Below, in pieces: positions 32,356-43,176 of a stretch of DNA of 64,000 bases. The DNA is from Talaromyces rugulosus. Taxonomy: Eukaryota; Ascomycota; Eurotiomycetes; Eurotiales; Trichocomaceae. Location: positions 744,001-808,000 of the forward strand of contig NC_049563.1 of assembly GCF_013368755.1 (NCBI RefSeq), read 5' to 3'. The position numbers were made by a program, and so were the translations under genes. The notes below the pieces were generated by a model. The model was not told the origin of the DNA and made no database searches. It saw only the letters and a program-made list of their open reading frames with translations. The number at the start of each line of letters is the position of its first letter. Positions within the stretch are counted from its first letter, which is position 1.

Positions 32356-33783
32356 TTAATCAGTCCCATCCATGTCCTCTTCGTCTTCCGCTTCATCCTC
32401 TTCGTCTTCCTCATCTGCCTCATTGAGTGTAGCGAGGAATTCTTTCAAGTAATCACGGATTGATGCCACCGCTGATACGTGTTGGCTCATAGCTTCCATC
32501 ACATGAACACTCCTGATCGCCACTAGTTGATCAATCAAGAGCCACAGCGTGTCTTGGTCTCTTGCCTGCATTATGTGGTCGTAGATTTCACGAGGATCAA
32601 ACCTCAGAACAGATTTACCGTGTTGCCTCTCCAAGCGTCTCTGCGTCTCAGTCATCGATTGGTAGAGTGGCTTAATCTTCGTCAGCAAAGCGACAAAAAT
32701 GTCCTTGACCAGAGTCTTCTGTGTCGGTGGAATTGCAAAATCGAAATCTTCCCCCTTCGATACGAGCGTCTTGGCGAGCATCAGTGCGCTGCATACAACG
32801 CTCTGCTTGCTCGAGCTTCCAGAAGCAAACATGGTGCAGCCAAGCGCGATAAACACATACGCATATTTGGTGTCAATTTCGTGGCCATTTTCGACAATGC
32901 CTTTGTTGAGGGAGAGCAACCCATCAGATGAGACCACGGAGTCCAGGCCATTCCAATGACGCCTAACCTCCGTCGTTAACGCATCGGCATGGGTTTCGTC
33001 AAAGTCTCCGTCAACTGCCAACAAGAGTTCCACAAGCGACTTCAGTTGGCTCGTGGGACGGTCGTTATTGTTGACCATCTCTTCGATAGCATCTAATGAT
33101 TCCGGGTTCTGAGTTAGATGGAATTTAGCCATTTCGAGATGAAGACGAGCAATCTGGTGGTCGTTTTGCGTGCCCAAGTAGGTGTGATGGGCTACGCCCT
33201 CTGCCCTGGTATCATGGCCTCCCGAGCAGGCGGTGAGAACTTTTTGGCTCCAGTCCTTGCCCCTTTCACTAAGCGTTTTCGTCGGGTGGCGGTACTCAGG
33301 GAAAAAGAAGATCAATTCCTGTGAGATGGTGAAACCATTCCACAACCCACTTGTATGGTCCTTTTCGAAAAGGACAAAGTACTTCAACCCTCCTTCTGGG
33401 ATTGTAGACTTGTTGACCACGACGACACGGAAAGCAGGCTGACCCTGCATTGATTGTACCACGTATCCCACATCCTTAGGCAGGGCATGCCCTACCGGGC
33501 CCTTGATGGCGAGCTTTTTGGTTAAAGTCTCTTCGTGGGCGGTAGGAGGAAATAGCCCGACGAATAGTACCTGTACCTCATCGCGGCCTGGAGGCTTATT
33601 TTCTGCCTGTTTGTTGATAGGGGGCGGTACAGTCTTCTGACGAGCCTTCCAAGTCACTGACGATAGCTTTCTTGCCGTGAGGATCTCTGGGCGGTCGCGG
33701 CTTTTGTAGAGGTCATCAATCGCGTACGCATGACCCCGAGTTGTGAAGGCGTAATCGTCTAACTGGTCTCTGTCCTCCGCCAT
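32356..33783 (-). CDS. Unknown 475-residue protein with acidic C-terminus
   Basis: One uninterrupted frame of 475 residues. There is no signal peptide or transmembrane segment. The first 170 residues contain alternating beta-like segments (EVQVLFVGLFPP, FRVVVVNKSTIPEGGLKYFVLFEKD), and the remainder is helix-rich (LHLEMAKFHLTQNPESLDAIEEM, LKSLVELLLAVDGDFDE). The last 20 residues are almost all Glu, Asp and Ala. I recognise no family or catalytic motif. It is transcribed away from the SNF2 gene across a 390-bp shared upstream region, so co-expression of the two is plausible. Confidence 0.7.
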   Translation of the reverse strand: MAEDRDQLDDYAFTTRGHAYAIDDLYKSRDRPEILTARKLSSVTWKARQKTVPPPINKQAENKPPGRDEVQVLFVGLFPPTAHEETLTKKLAIKGPVGHALPKDVGYVVQSMQGQPAFRVVVVNKSTIPEGGLKYFVLFEKDHTSGLWNGFTISQELIFFFPEYRHPTKTLSERGKDWSQKVLTACSGGHDTRAEGVAHHTYLGTQNDHQIARLHLEMAKFHLTQNPESLDAIEEMVNNNDRPTSQLKSLVELLLAVDGDFDETHADALTTEVRRHWNGLDSVVSSDGLLSLNKGIVENGHEIDTKYAYVFIALGCTMFASGSSSKQSVVCSALMLAKTLVSKGEDFDFAIPPTQKTLVKDIFVALLTKIKPLYQSMTETQRRLERQHGKSVLRFDPREIYDHIMQARDQDTLWLLIDQLVAIRSVHVMEAMSQHVSAVASIRDYLKEFLATLNEADEEDEEDEAEDEEDMDGTD

Positions 33784-34174
33784 GTTTGCAAGATCAAGGG
33801 TGAATGCGCTTTCAAGGTAATGAACTGATCCAGGTCAGAGTATTTGCCAAAGAGAAGTAATCACAGTGATAGGAGTATTACCTGTAAGCAATCTGGATCG
33901 ATATGGGTCTTTAGAGGGATGGTGTCATGAGAGCAAGCGGTTGGTGATAAAAGAGGTTACTAAGTCTGTTGCCCGGTGAGTGTCTCAGGCATCTAAGGAC
34001 ACGACTATCTACCTCTGGGCAAACGCTACATTCACTTCCTCTCCTAATTTTTCCTCCTATCCTATTTCCCCTCTTCCCACCCCTTCCCACCCCCTTCCTC
34101 GCACCATTTTTTCGTCTCCTTTCGCATATTAAGTTCATCTAGGAGACATCCTACGCCGTGATTGAAACGCAAAT
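33784..34174. promoter_or_regulatory. Divergent promoter between the 475-residue unknown gene and the SNF2 gene
   Basis: A 391-bp space between two outward-facing start codons. A pyrimidine-rich plus-strand tract (about 34035-34125) precedes the SNF2 start. No motif was fixed. Confidence 0.45.
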
Positions 34175-36358
34175 ATGACGAACTCTAAGCGCGAAGTTGA
34201 AGGACTCGCCTCCCTGCTATCGAAAATAAGGACGATCCCAGAGAGCTACGACAGTCTAGCAAGTCCTCCACAAGCTCGTCTACAAGCAACTCGCAAGCCT
34301 GTCTACTTTGATGTATGCCACTCTCCTATCTACCCCGCAGTTTCCTGTACGAGAACTGAATCAGACGCATGGTTGCATGTAGGATTACACTGAAATTAAC
34401 GACGAGCAAGATCGATACGATGATACTATGGACATTGACTTCACGCGTGGCTTTGTGTACGTGGGCGGTCGACAGTACACAGTACGAGACTACCTGGGAG
34501 AGGAATGGGTGGAAAGATTCATTGTATGCTGGATAAATGAATTCCAATGATGGTTCTGGCTAATCTTTTCTACTCAGATGAGCCTGCACAAGACACAGTC
34601 AATTCCAACCCCCAAAACTCTGATTTCCCAGCCCCATCCCTGGCAGCTGCATGGAGCAGCCAAAATCCACAAGTTATGCTTGTCGGACATCCGTGGGGCT
34701 ATCTGCGCCGATGCGATGGGGCTAGGAAAAACGTTGCTGGCTATTATCTGTATGGAACTGGCGAAAAACGAGAGAGGGGCGTTCTCGGTTTATGTTTGTC
34801 CGGCCTCGTGCCGCGAGCAGGTCAAAGAGGAAATCATTGGAGCATACCCAGAGGTAACATATGATTCTTGCACCTATCCACTCCATCACAAATGAAGCAA
34901 AGATATACTGACACGACGGAATGGCAGGGACATACACCAAACGTGCTCATTCTCGACGATCATAAAATGTCAGCATCAGCCCTCGTGGAAGGCAAATGGG
35001 ACATAATCATATGCTCGTACAACTTTCTAACCAATGCCTACAAGAAGCAATTGGATTTTGACAAGAAATTGGAGCTTTTCAGGGGTGGTAAGGGTCCTCG
35101 CCCCCCTCGACCTGTGGGTGGGTTGTTTTCGGACTTTTGGAGATTGACCGCCCTCCCGATTAAGCGTCTGGTGCTAGACGAATGTCAAGCAATCAAAAAG
35201 GAAGACGGAAAGCGATTCCAATCTGTGAAAGCACTTTACAGCCGAGCAACGATCCTATTATCGGGCACAATTCTAAGCAATCGCTGGTACGACGTCGCAA
35301 ATGCAGTAGCAATGTTAAGGGGCCACCCCTTCGACAGCCGAGAAAAGTTCATCAATGCCTTTTCAGCTGCATCAAGACGAAATACCCGGGCCAATTCATA
35401 TGACGAGCCAGATTTTGTGTCAGTTCAGAGATTCCTTTTAGGGATCACTGTTGCTAGGCCAGGAAATTGCCTAGTGATGCCCGATAAGCTTACTATGGAT
35501 TTCAGATTTGTGCTGAGGAGTGACGAGCAGGAAAAGGTCAAGGAGGCTACGGTGAAGTATAATAAGGCAAGGATTGCTGCTGCCAGAGGAGGCCAAAACG
35601 ACACAGAATCAAAGAGAGCATTGGGGTTTGCCGTCGTCGCCCAGCTCTTGGGTGCACACAGTTTCTTGAGCCAGGGCGACGTATCGGATCTACCAACGGA
35701 GGCCGCAGAAGTTGATACCGACGACCCTGAAGACTTTCTTGAAGAACTGACACGCCGCATGCAAGCTGAGAATACCAACCCAAAGTCGAGGGCAGAATGG
35801 CTCAAATTCCTTGACACCGTTGACAAATCCGAGCTCGCACAGTCGTCCAGAATTGGTGCTTTGATACGCATTATCCACCATGCCAAGAAGCATTGGCCAG
35901 GTGAGAAAATAGTTATATTTTCTACCTTTCTCCGGTTCCTCGACATCATTTATCACGTGATCAAGGCTGAATTTGGGGACTTGAGCCTTGAGCTCAACGG
36001 AACGCTGGACCTAAAAGCCAAGACTGAAGTCCAAGAAACTTTCAAGACGAACAAAGACTGCAAATTTTTGCTAATAACCAGTGGCTGCGGGGGGGTGGGC
36101 TTGAACCTTCAGTCTGGATCCATCGTGATACAGACTGAAGTCTGGTGGAACAGAAATATGGAGATACAGGCCCATGGTCGGTGCTGGCGACAGGGTCAGG
36201 AGCGGAATGTGAAAATAATTCGGATGATTGCTTCCAACAGCAGTATTGACGACGTAATCAAATCGTGCCAGGTACGCAAGGAGAAAGAGAACAACGAGAT
36301 TATGAGGGTAATCATCAGGAGGGACGATAATAAGGTACACGTTCCCGAGTACTCTTGA
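34175..36358 (+). CDS. Compact SNF2-family (Rad5/Rad16-like) ATPase/helicase
   Basis: Four exons (34175-34312, 34383-34523, 34578-34853, 34928-36358) give 661 residues, all joins in frame. Helicase motifs run in order: HPWQLHGAAKIH (Q-like region), motif I DAMGLGKTLL, motif Ia region YVCPASC, motif II DECQ in place of DEAH, motif III LLSGTILSNR, motif IV KIVIFSTFLRFLD, motif V SGCGGVGLNLQSG and motif VI GRCWRQGQERNV. Between the lobes is an acidic insertion (EVDTDDPEDFLEEL). No RING or HIRAN domain is seen, and the protein is far shorter than Rad5 or Rad16. The DECQ box and small size suggest a lineage-specific paralogue. SNF2 proteins remodel chromatin or translocate on DNA using ATP. Confidence 0.82.
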
Positions 36359-37628
36359 AGTGGAATTTGTATGTACCAGGATGACCGAATCTTTGATTGC
36401 GGCGGTTTGAGCTGGTTTTGCTTCTATAATTGTGCCACAAACCAGTCTTTTTAGTTGGTAGGCATGAAAAGAAAAGCCAATCGACTTATGGGGTTGAGAG
36501 TGAATCTCTTGTCGCCGTTTCGCATGACTACTTTACCCTAGTTTGCCTTGTTTTTCCTCCCATTACAGAGTAGCTCCCAAGTAGTTAGTCCTCATAACAC
36601 AAGTATCTTCTCTTTATTACTTCAAAATTATTCTGGTTGCCATTCAAGCAATATTATTCCTCCAAAGTTCCTGAATTTATAGATTGCTGTCAGATACTGC
36701 CCCTGAGACAACAATTATCCGCCTGGAGGTTACAAACCTCGTGCATTAGATTATAATTAGTCGGACGTAGTGCCATATTGGAGTCTGTAAGTTCGACGGA
36801 CGACTTCTTTTTTATATCATTGCACAGTTGAATCCTGATCAGGATAAAGGAACTAGTGCGTTCTGGAACTGACCCAGGTGCTGCTCAAAGCAGAGGATGG
36901 CACCACGAGGAACGTCAAGATGGCGCAGGCGATTCCAAATATGATTCAACATGAGACTCAAAATATGCCTGAACAGCCAAATCGAGATACAATCCTAATC
37001 GTGCGACTCACCGCGCAACCGGTAGTGGGAGAAGAAACGAGGCAAGTGAAGGCAGTCGCACCTCACTCGAACAAAGTCTACCAAGCCCATTGGTAACCGA
37101 CCCTTCACCCAAAAATCTCTGTTATTACTGATGAGCGTGCCCTAGCACTATCCCGTATTTTATGCGGACCAGGTGATGCTAATCAGCAGCCTAGAGGGGG
37201 ATACGCAGGAATCTGGGTCCCTGCCTGCCGACCAACACGTTGTAAGTACTTCATTCTATTCATCCATCGATGACAACTGGGATTTACTAACAATGCATCT
37301 AGGCATTTATGAATACCTCGGAGAGCACTCCGGTGCTAACCGCTGGTCAGATCTGGAGCGAACGAACCTCTTGTGAATGCGGCGTTCACGCCATCACATC
37401 AGTTGCAGGTACCTGATCCTACAAACCCACACGCTTTACATCCCTTACAGCCTTGATAAATGGACCTAATTTGAATGCGCATGGCAGGTGCCCTTAGTTA
37501 GTTTTCTGAGTCTGACAACAGAAACTTAACCACCTTACCACCAAAAAGGGCCCCCTTAATGGATGTTCCACTGTTATTTACATAGTTTAGATCGCTCTCT
37601 TCGGAGGTTTGGCCTTGGAGAAGGATCA
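36359..37628. other. Gene-poor region
   Basis: I find no gene with support. A 72-codon frame at 36878-37096 and a few shorter ones have coding-like composition in places but no partner exons that I could join. It may hold further remnants. Confidence 0.4.
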
Positions 37629-38430
37629 TCAATCCAACACCTTTCTTAAGAACCACTCACCGGGTATCCCGGTGCCAAATTGATAGCATATCTGTAAATC
37701 AACAGTCTTATGGATAAACAGCACAGCCCATTTGTCTTGGTTCCTCGCCTCTCTGAACATTTCAAATCCCCGCTGTACGGCTAATCTCTGTTCCTCCCAG
37801 GTAAGATGGACTGCCCATCGGTATATGCCCATTAGACCTTTCGGGCGTCGTAGGAGGCTGACCCCCCCAATCGCTGTAAGCCATGTTCCTTATACAAGGC
37901 ATAGAACCTCTCTTGCACCGCCTCTAGGTCGTCCCTTGCCTCTACCGCCCATAATTCATGGTACGGAAGATACTTCCAGAACTGTTAGTATGCATCAATG
38001 TATTTTTCGTGGATCATAAACTTTAAATAGCAAGGCATCTGCTATATTGTTAATGTGCACTGTGTCAGCGTAGGACTCCACAACTTGGTAATATTTGCCC
38101 TGCTATGATCTGCCTTACTTATATGTCTATTTGAACGAATAGTTCCTGCCATTCATCTTAAATTATTGTTAATATTAGCACTATTATTATTCCAAGTCCT
38201 ACTAAGAAGGACATCGGCGATCGGCCCGCCGATCAGAGCGTTGGAAAACAGCAACCTCCACGATCCCCTGCTCCCATCTAGCCAACACCAAGTTACGTGC
38301 ATTTGGATCCAGCGACTCGACGTGCTCCATGACCTCGCCACAGCGGACCCTGATCTTGTGTAATGCTCAAACTGAGCGCAGGGCCAGCGGATCATGCTCA
38401 GCAGGGCGCAGAGCCCTCATACTCGCTGCG
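37629..38430 (-). pseudogene. Decayed unknown gene (multiple lesions)
   Basis: Coding-like stretches lie in successive frames on the minus strand. One contains CGEVMEHVESLDPNARNLVL and a preceding RALRPAEHDP, with an in-frame TGA at 38367-38369 where an Arg codon is likely. A second, near 37850-38000, reads YHELWAVEARDDLEAVQERF. A third, after a frame change near 37865, reads WAVHLTWEEQRLAVQRGFEM and ends at 37629. I recognise no family. Composition, codon bias and the spacing of the pieces argue for one gene in decay rather than chance. Confidence 0.5.
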
Positions 38431-38870
38431 GCTGAAAACTGTTACGGACCTGGATCCGGCTCACTCTGTGATTGGCCTCGAAGACGTCGGTGTAGGCTAT
38501 ACCCTTGGTAGCTTACAGTGCTTTGTCAGAAGAGATCCTATCGCGATATATATATCTTGATATAGTTTGCCGTGCTAACCTCAATAAATAATCAAGTAAT
38601 AACGAACAGTAAACACAATAGTAAACAATGTTATTATACCAGTAACTTGGGATAAAGAACTATAATAGAAAATATTTATAGTAGGTAGGCGAGCGTTTTT
38701 ATATAGTTAAGGTCTAATATATACTAGAATATACACCTTAATATACACCTCAGTATACATATTAGTATACACTTGCCAAGTCCTAATCTTATACACTAAT
38801 CATATAACTCTTGTGTTAGCCTTATACTAACTTAATAATTCCGTTGCGTTCCCATAAACAACAGGACCTC
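38431..38870. other. TA-rich block
   Basis: From about 38540 to 38870 the sequence is strongly AT-rich, with many TATA/TACA/TATAC words and very few CA or CG dinucleotides. It carries no open frame of note. The composition fits RIP-mutated or otherwise degenerate repeat DNA. Confidence 0.6.
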
Positions 38871-39594
38871 ACTGCTCTAATCTCCATTCAACACCTTTTC
38901 TATCATCGTTAAAGCGTGCATATTGTTGGTTTCGTAACATAAGCTGCCTAGTGATGAATTAGGACTGATTTGGTTAGTAAGCACCCTGAAGGTTGACAGT
39001 ACTGTACGGTCACGCGCCAACGGTGGGCCGAGGCCGAGTGGGTCCTCCCGTCTCAAATACGGGCTGCAGCCAATGGCAGCGCGTCTTAGCGGCCATAGCG
39101 TAACAGAGTGAAACACGACTGGACGAACTGTTCGCCGATCCCCCGCTTTGTTCGAGTCAACAAGACTCAAAAAACAGTTCGATGGTCCAGACGAGTCGAG
39201 ACGGAAAGAATCTGGGTATTTCGGCGGCCTGTAGTAGTATGGTAGTCTGGGGGGGGAGGGGGGGGAGGGGGGGGGGGGGGGGGGGAACACAGGAGACAGA
39301 CAGACACAAAGACAACTGAAGCAGCAGATATATTGCTATGGAAAATACTGGGTATACAATCTACTTGGATCCATGGCTGCAGACGAGAGCCCATTTGTTG
39401 CTGGCGGGTATTAGAAGCGAAGTCGTAAAGCGTTATTTTCGTAAACCAGATTGCAGAAAGGAGTAGTCGTCTATATGGCCGAGTGCGCCGCACCGCGTAT
39501 TTTAACTCCCCCAGTCCAGTCCATGACATGCTGCTCATCCGGGAGCATCAGAGGGCGAGGCGAGAAAAGGAAGCATAACTTTTTCTTCTTCTTT
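38871..39594. other. Upstream/intergenic region containing a long G tract
   Basis: No gene is supported. A GC-rich strip with ACGCGCC and a long G tract (39249-39285, listed separately) sits between AT-rich DNA and a small minus-strand gene. Confidence 0.45.
39249..39285. repeat. Poly-G tract (37 bases, two A interruptions)
   Basis: 35 G residues in 37 positions, broken only at 39257 and 39266. Such a run can form stacked G-quadruplexes and is prone to length errors in sequencing. Confidence 0.85.
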
Positions 39595-39912
39595 TTAACG
39601 TGATGAGAAACCACCCGTCAGTGTGAATTTCCGCAATCGCTTGACCTTTGGCTGAGGCGACGTCGGCGACGACGACGACGATGAGGATGAGGACGAGGAC
39701 GACGAAGTGGGCAGCTCCGAGGCATCGCGAGCCCATGGTAGTGAGGGTAAGTGCTGGCTTTTGCTAGACGACTGAGTCGAAGAGCGCGAGCGGTTGACGG
39801 TGGCTTCGTGGTCGGCCAAGACGTCTTCAAGCTTGACGTCGGACTCGGACATCTTGCGCTGGGCCAGCGACGCGCCGTCGCCTTCATCGAGGATTTCGAT
39901 GAATTTGGACAT
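39595..39912 (-). CDS. Small Ser/Asp-rich protein, unknown function
   Basis: A 105-residue frame starts MSKFIEILDEGD and ends RKFTLTGGFSSR, with an internal run of about 13 Ser encoded by CGT/CGA/TCC-type codons. Upstream in-frame codons are poly-Lys from an A-rich stretch, so ATG 39912 is preferred. There is no known domain. The basic VKRLRKF segment at the end and the acidic start would suit a nuclear protein. It lies in a repeat-rich region and may not be expressed. Confidence 0.5.
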   Translation of the reverse strand: MSKFIEILDEGDGASLAQRKMSESDVKLEDVLADHEATVNRSRSSTQSSSKSQHLPSLPWARDASELPTSSSSSSSSSSSSSPTSPQPKVKRLRKFTLTGGFSSR

Positions 39913-41330
39913 TTCTCTTGCTCTTTTTTTTTTTTTTTTTTCAATCAAAACTGTGACTAGTGTTAATAGACGGCATCGAGATGATCTGCAGCATAAGACG
40001 TACAAGTCGAGCGAGATCAGAGTGATGGCTACCCCGCGGCGACGGTGAACAGTGAGCTGTAGCGACTGTGGGCCGGCAAAAGGAGACAGGCTTGACAAAG
40101 CGAAAGGCTGTTGAGTTTGTCAAACGAGAGTCGATGTAGTATTAGTAGGAGTAGTAGCAGTAGCGAGGGTGGGAGTGCAGAACGAGCGGAGGAGACGGTC
40201 ACATTGTCGTCGGGAGAGGTTGGCGGAAGAGAAAAGTAGACGGGATGGATATACGACAAAACACTCCAGAATGTAAGCATTCGATTTGGCTCAGCCACCA
40301 CCCGTGGTTCTTCAGGGTGGCCTTCTGATCTGATCACCACCGCGAGGGGCGGCGATCCTCCTAATTAAGCAGCGCGCAAAAATCGGCTGGATGTGACAGG
40401 TTTGCGCCCCTCCACACGGCATTTTGGTGTCTCAGAATCAGTCTCTCAAGCGTCAACTCTGTTTGACTGGTACTAAGGCACTCCGAAAATCCCACAAGGA
40501 GAAATGGCTGAAACAGTCATACATGATACAGTGCGGTTGTTCTAATAATAACATTCGCCGCTTATCCACCATTAAATACAGTAGTAAGTGGTAACAAACT
40601 GATAAAGTTGATAAGAGCCAATGAGCAATTCAAGGGCCATCCACCTACCTCATTGTGCAGGCAGTCTCGTCAGAGGCGTCAACAGGTTTTTTTAATTTTT
40701 TTATACAAAAATATATTAAAAAAATATCGATTAATTTCTTATTATTTCTCCGGTTTATTTTGTTTTTATTTCCTGTTTGGTGGCGCAGTGTGACATCAGT
40801 GTGTAGGACAGACTCGTAAGGCGCCGACGATGACTCGAGTTTTGTTCTCAAAAAAGAAGAGTATGACTGCCATTACTACCGAGGATGAATCTGACATGGC
40901 ATCGAAGGAATCGAATAATGTAGCGAAGATTATTAATTGTTATGAGCGGACTTTCACAGCCTCGTACTATTCTTAGCATACCAACAGTATGACAAAGGCG
41001 CCACTGACTAAACCAACTATGGTATTATTTAGACGGTGAAGCTCTTCCAATGAACATACAATTTATTGTTATCTGAAATATAATCAACAATAATATTATT
41101 ATTGTCCACTGGATTCTTCAGAACTCTGAAGCAATGAAAAAGAGCAGCGCCAAGACTCTAACCACAATAGGACTAACATAAACAATACGACCACGTGACC
41201 ATGCCAGGCACCACCTTGCACTCTCGTCACAAACACTTGAATCTTTAATCTTCTTCGGTATACATGGCCGTACCAGATGCAAGCCACTTATGTTTGATTT
41301 TGATGATCGAGGAAACAAACAAAACAAGAC
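39913..41330. other. Gene-poor region, AT-rich in the right half
   Basis: No gene is supported. Trinucleotide-like AGTAGT repeats (40134-40165) and long A/T runs (about 40680-40765 and 41085-41105) are the only features. A CACGTGAC E-box is at 41193-41200. Confidence 0.45.
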
Positions 41331-42739
41331 CTACCTCTCGGAAGAAAAACGAGCTGTACACTCCTCTTTATATACCTTCAGCTGCTCCATCTTTGTCTGC
41401 GTAAATGACTCCATCTCTGTACGTGTCTTGTCGTCAAGCAATTCAACACCCGCGCCGCCATTGTGTAGTGCAGCCCAATAGATCATGTCCACGTCGAAGC
41501 TCTTTCTTGCTGCATAATCGAACCAGAAACGCCCAGTCCTCCACGAGTAGCGCATCCGAGTAGAAAGAGGTGGTGACCCATTGGATTGCTTGTTGCACTC
41601 TGATGCTGCTTCCTTTTCGACCTGTTCTAACGCTTGCAGAAACTGGGCCATTCTAGGCTCATAGAGCGCCAAAAATTCATCCATGGAGCAGCAGCGTTCA
41701 AGCCACATTTCGGGTCCAGACAGCAGCAACCACCAAGGCGGGTCGTACGTGAACTCGGCCGGCATAGCATTCGTAAACTCAAAATCGAGTACAGCGGTAA
41801 TACAGAGTGTTTCCGGGTTTACAAGCATGTTTGACGGTCGCATGTCGTCGCAGAATGGTATAAATGGCCCACCACCACCACCACCATCCTCAGCATAGTA
41901 GTACTTTGAGATAAGCTGTGCGAACCGATGACGGGCAATGAACCGCGCCTGCGCGATTTCCGGACCATCAGCGAGGTTGCGCTAGGTCCAAAGGTGAGTC
42001 AGGTGCTCGTTTGCGATTGATCTCAGATAATCGCTTGTGCGGTCAAATGGTGCGATAGGAAATTGACTATCAGGGTAGCCAGCAACAGTCGCCAACTCGT
42101 TCATATTGTATGTTAGAGGTCGTCCTGCAACATACCATGTACCTGAAGCGTGGTCCTTTGAGATGGCTCCGATGCGAGGAAACGTAAGACGAGAAGTTGA
42201 AGCATGTAAGAGGCGATTTGACCATAGATCTTATCTAATATTGTGTTGTCAATGTCTGGATTTAGAATCACGTCTTCTTGATCTGGTTGCTTTAAGATGG
42301 TTGATAAAAGTACTCCTTCAACATAATCCATGATGATAAATGGACCGAGTTGTTGTGGGCTCTCGGCAAGTAAGCCCCAGCTGTGAATAGAAGGAATAGG
42401 AATATTTGTGTGTTGACGAAGATATTCCATAACCTGAACCTCGTTCGTAACCTTTTCGTCCCTATAAGCTGTAGCCGTGTGTCCTGGTTTTGGGAACCGA
42501 ATAATGGCGTCCGGCCCTCCATCGTTGAAGCTGAAGCGAAAGCTGAAGTTGAAGGAACCCTTAAGAAAACAGATATACTTTCCACTTCCTCCTCCTGCTC
42601 GATGCGTAGCAACAAAATTTGCTAATTCAGCTTTTAAGTCAAAAACTCTATTTAACCAAGCCTTGCATTCATCGTCACCATTGGTCTCCTCTATCTCGTC
42701 AAAATATGTTTTGAGCGAGGGTATCTTCTGTTGAGGCAT
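41331..42739 (-). pseudogene. Aminoglycoside-phosphotransferase-like (APH) gene, broken
   Basis: The start (MPQQKIPSLK) and N-lobe are intact, with AIIRFPKPGHTA and NEVQVMEYLRQHT. The C-terminal lobe is in another frame, with MRPSNMLVN and AVLDFEF, matching the Brenner HxDxxxxN and DFE loops in position; the usual catalytic HxD reads DDMRPSN here. Two lesions are seen: a one-base deletion near 42190-42200 (QLL.. shifts into the RF.. frame) and an in-frame TAG at 41982-41984 in a Gln-like position. An intron at the frameshift was considered, but the family sequence continues directly across it. Fungal APH-like kinases are large in number and mostly of unknown substrate. Probably nonfunctional. 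Confidence 0.75.
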
Positions 42740-42780
42740 GGGATACGGATAGGGATGGATGAAAAGATACAGATAGAGTA

Positions 42781-42866
42781 AAGACAGAAAGAGTAAAGAC
42801 AGAAAGAGTAAAGACAGAAAGAGTAAAGACAGAAAGAGTAAAGACAGAAAGAGTAAAGACAGAAAG
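42781..42866. repeat. 15-bp minisatellite
   Basis: Five full and one partial copy of AAGACAGAAAGAGTA, head to tail, lie 42 bases upstream of the APH-like pseudogene start. Units are nearly identical, so the array looks recent. Confidence 0.95.
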
Positions 42867-43176
42867 ATTTATGTTTCGTATTTCTTGGAACCAAAAGTAA
42901 CAGAACTTCGACACTGTCACATAATATAATCTATATGGGGGTTAGCTCATAATCGAAAGCAACATCTAGGTCAATTATATGCATTAATAATAATAATAAT
43001 ATTTATACGGGATCTTATTGGGTGTCCTAAATACTAGTCTGCAGGTCAGCCTGCGCCGCCAGCGCTTTGCGCTTCTAAGAATAGCCCCCCCTCTTGTTTC
43101 TCAGCCCCAACCACCAGATTGATGACCAGTTCCTTTGTTTACACCTCGACACCTGCAGAGGCTTTTTGCAGAGGAA
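42867..43176. other. Upstream region of the rhodopsin-like gene
   Basis: A TAA trinucleotide run (about 42985-43002) is the only structure seen. No gene. Confidence 0.4.

Noticed and set aside
42781..42866. CRISPR-like array
   Set aside because: Units abut without spacers and the organism is a fungus; this is a minisatellite.
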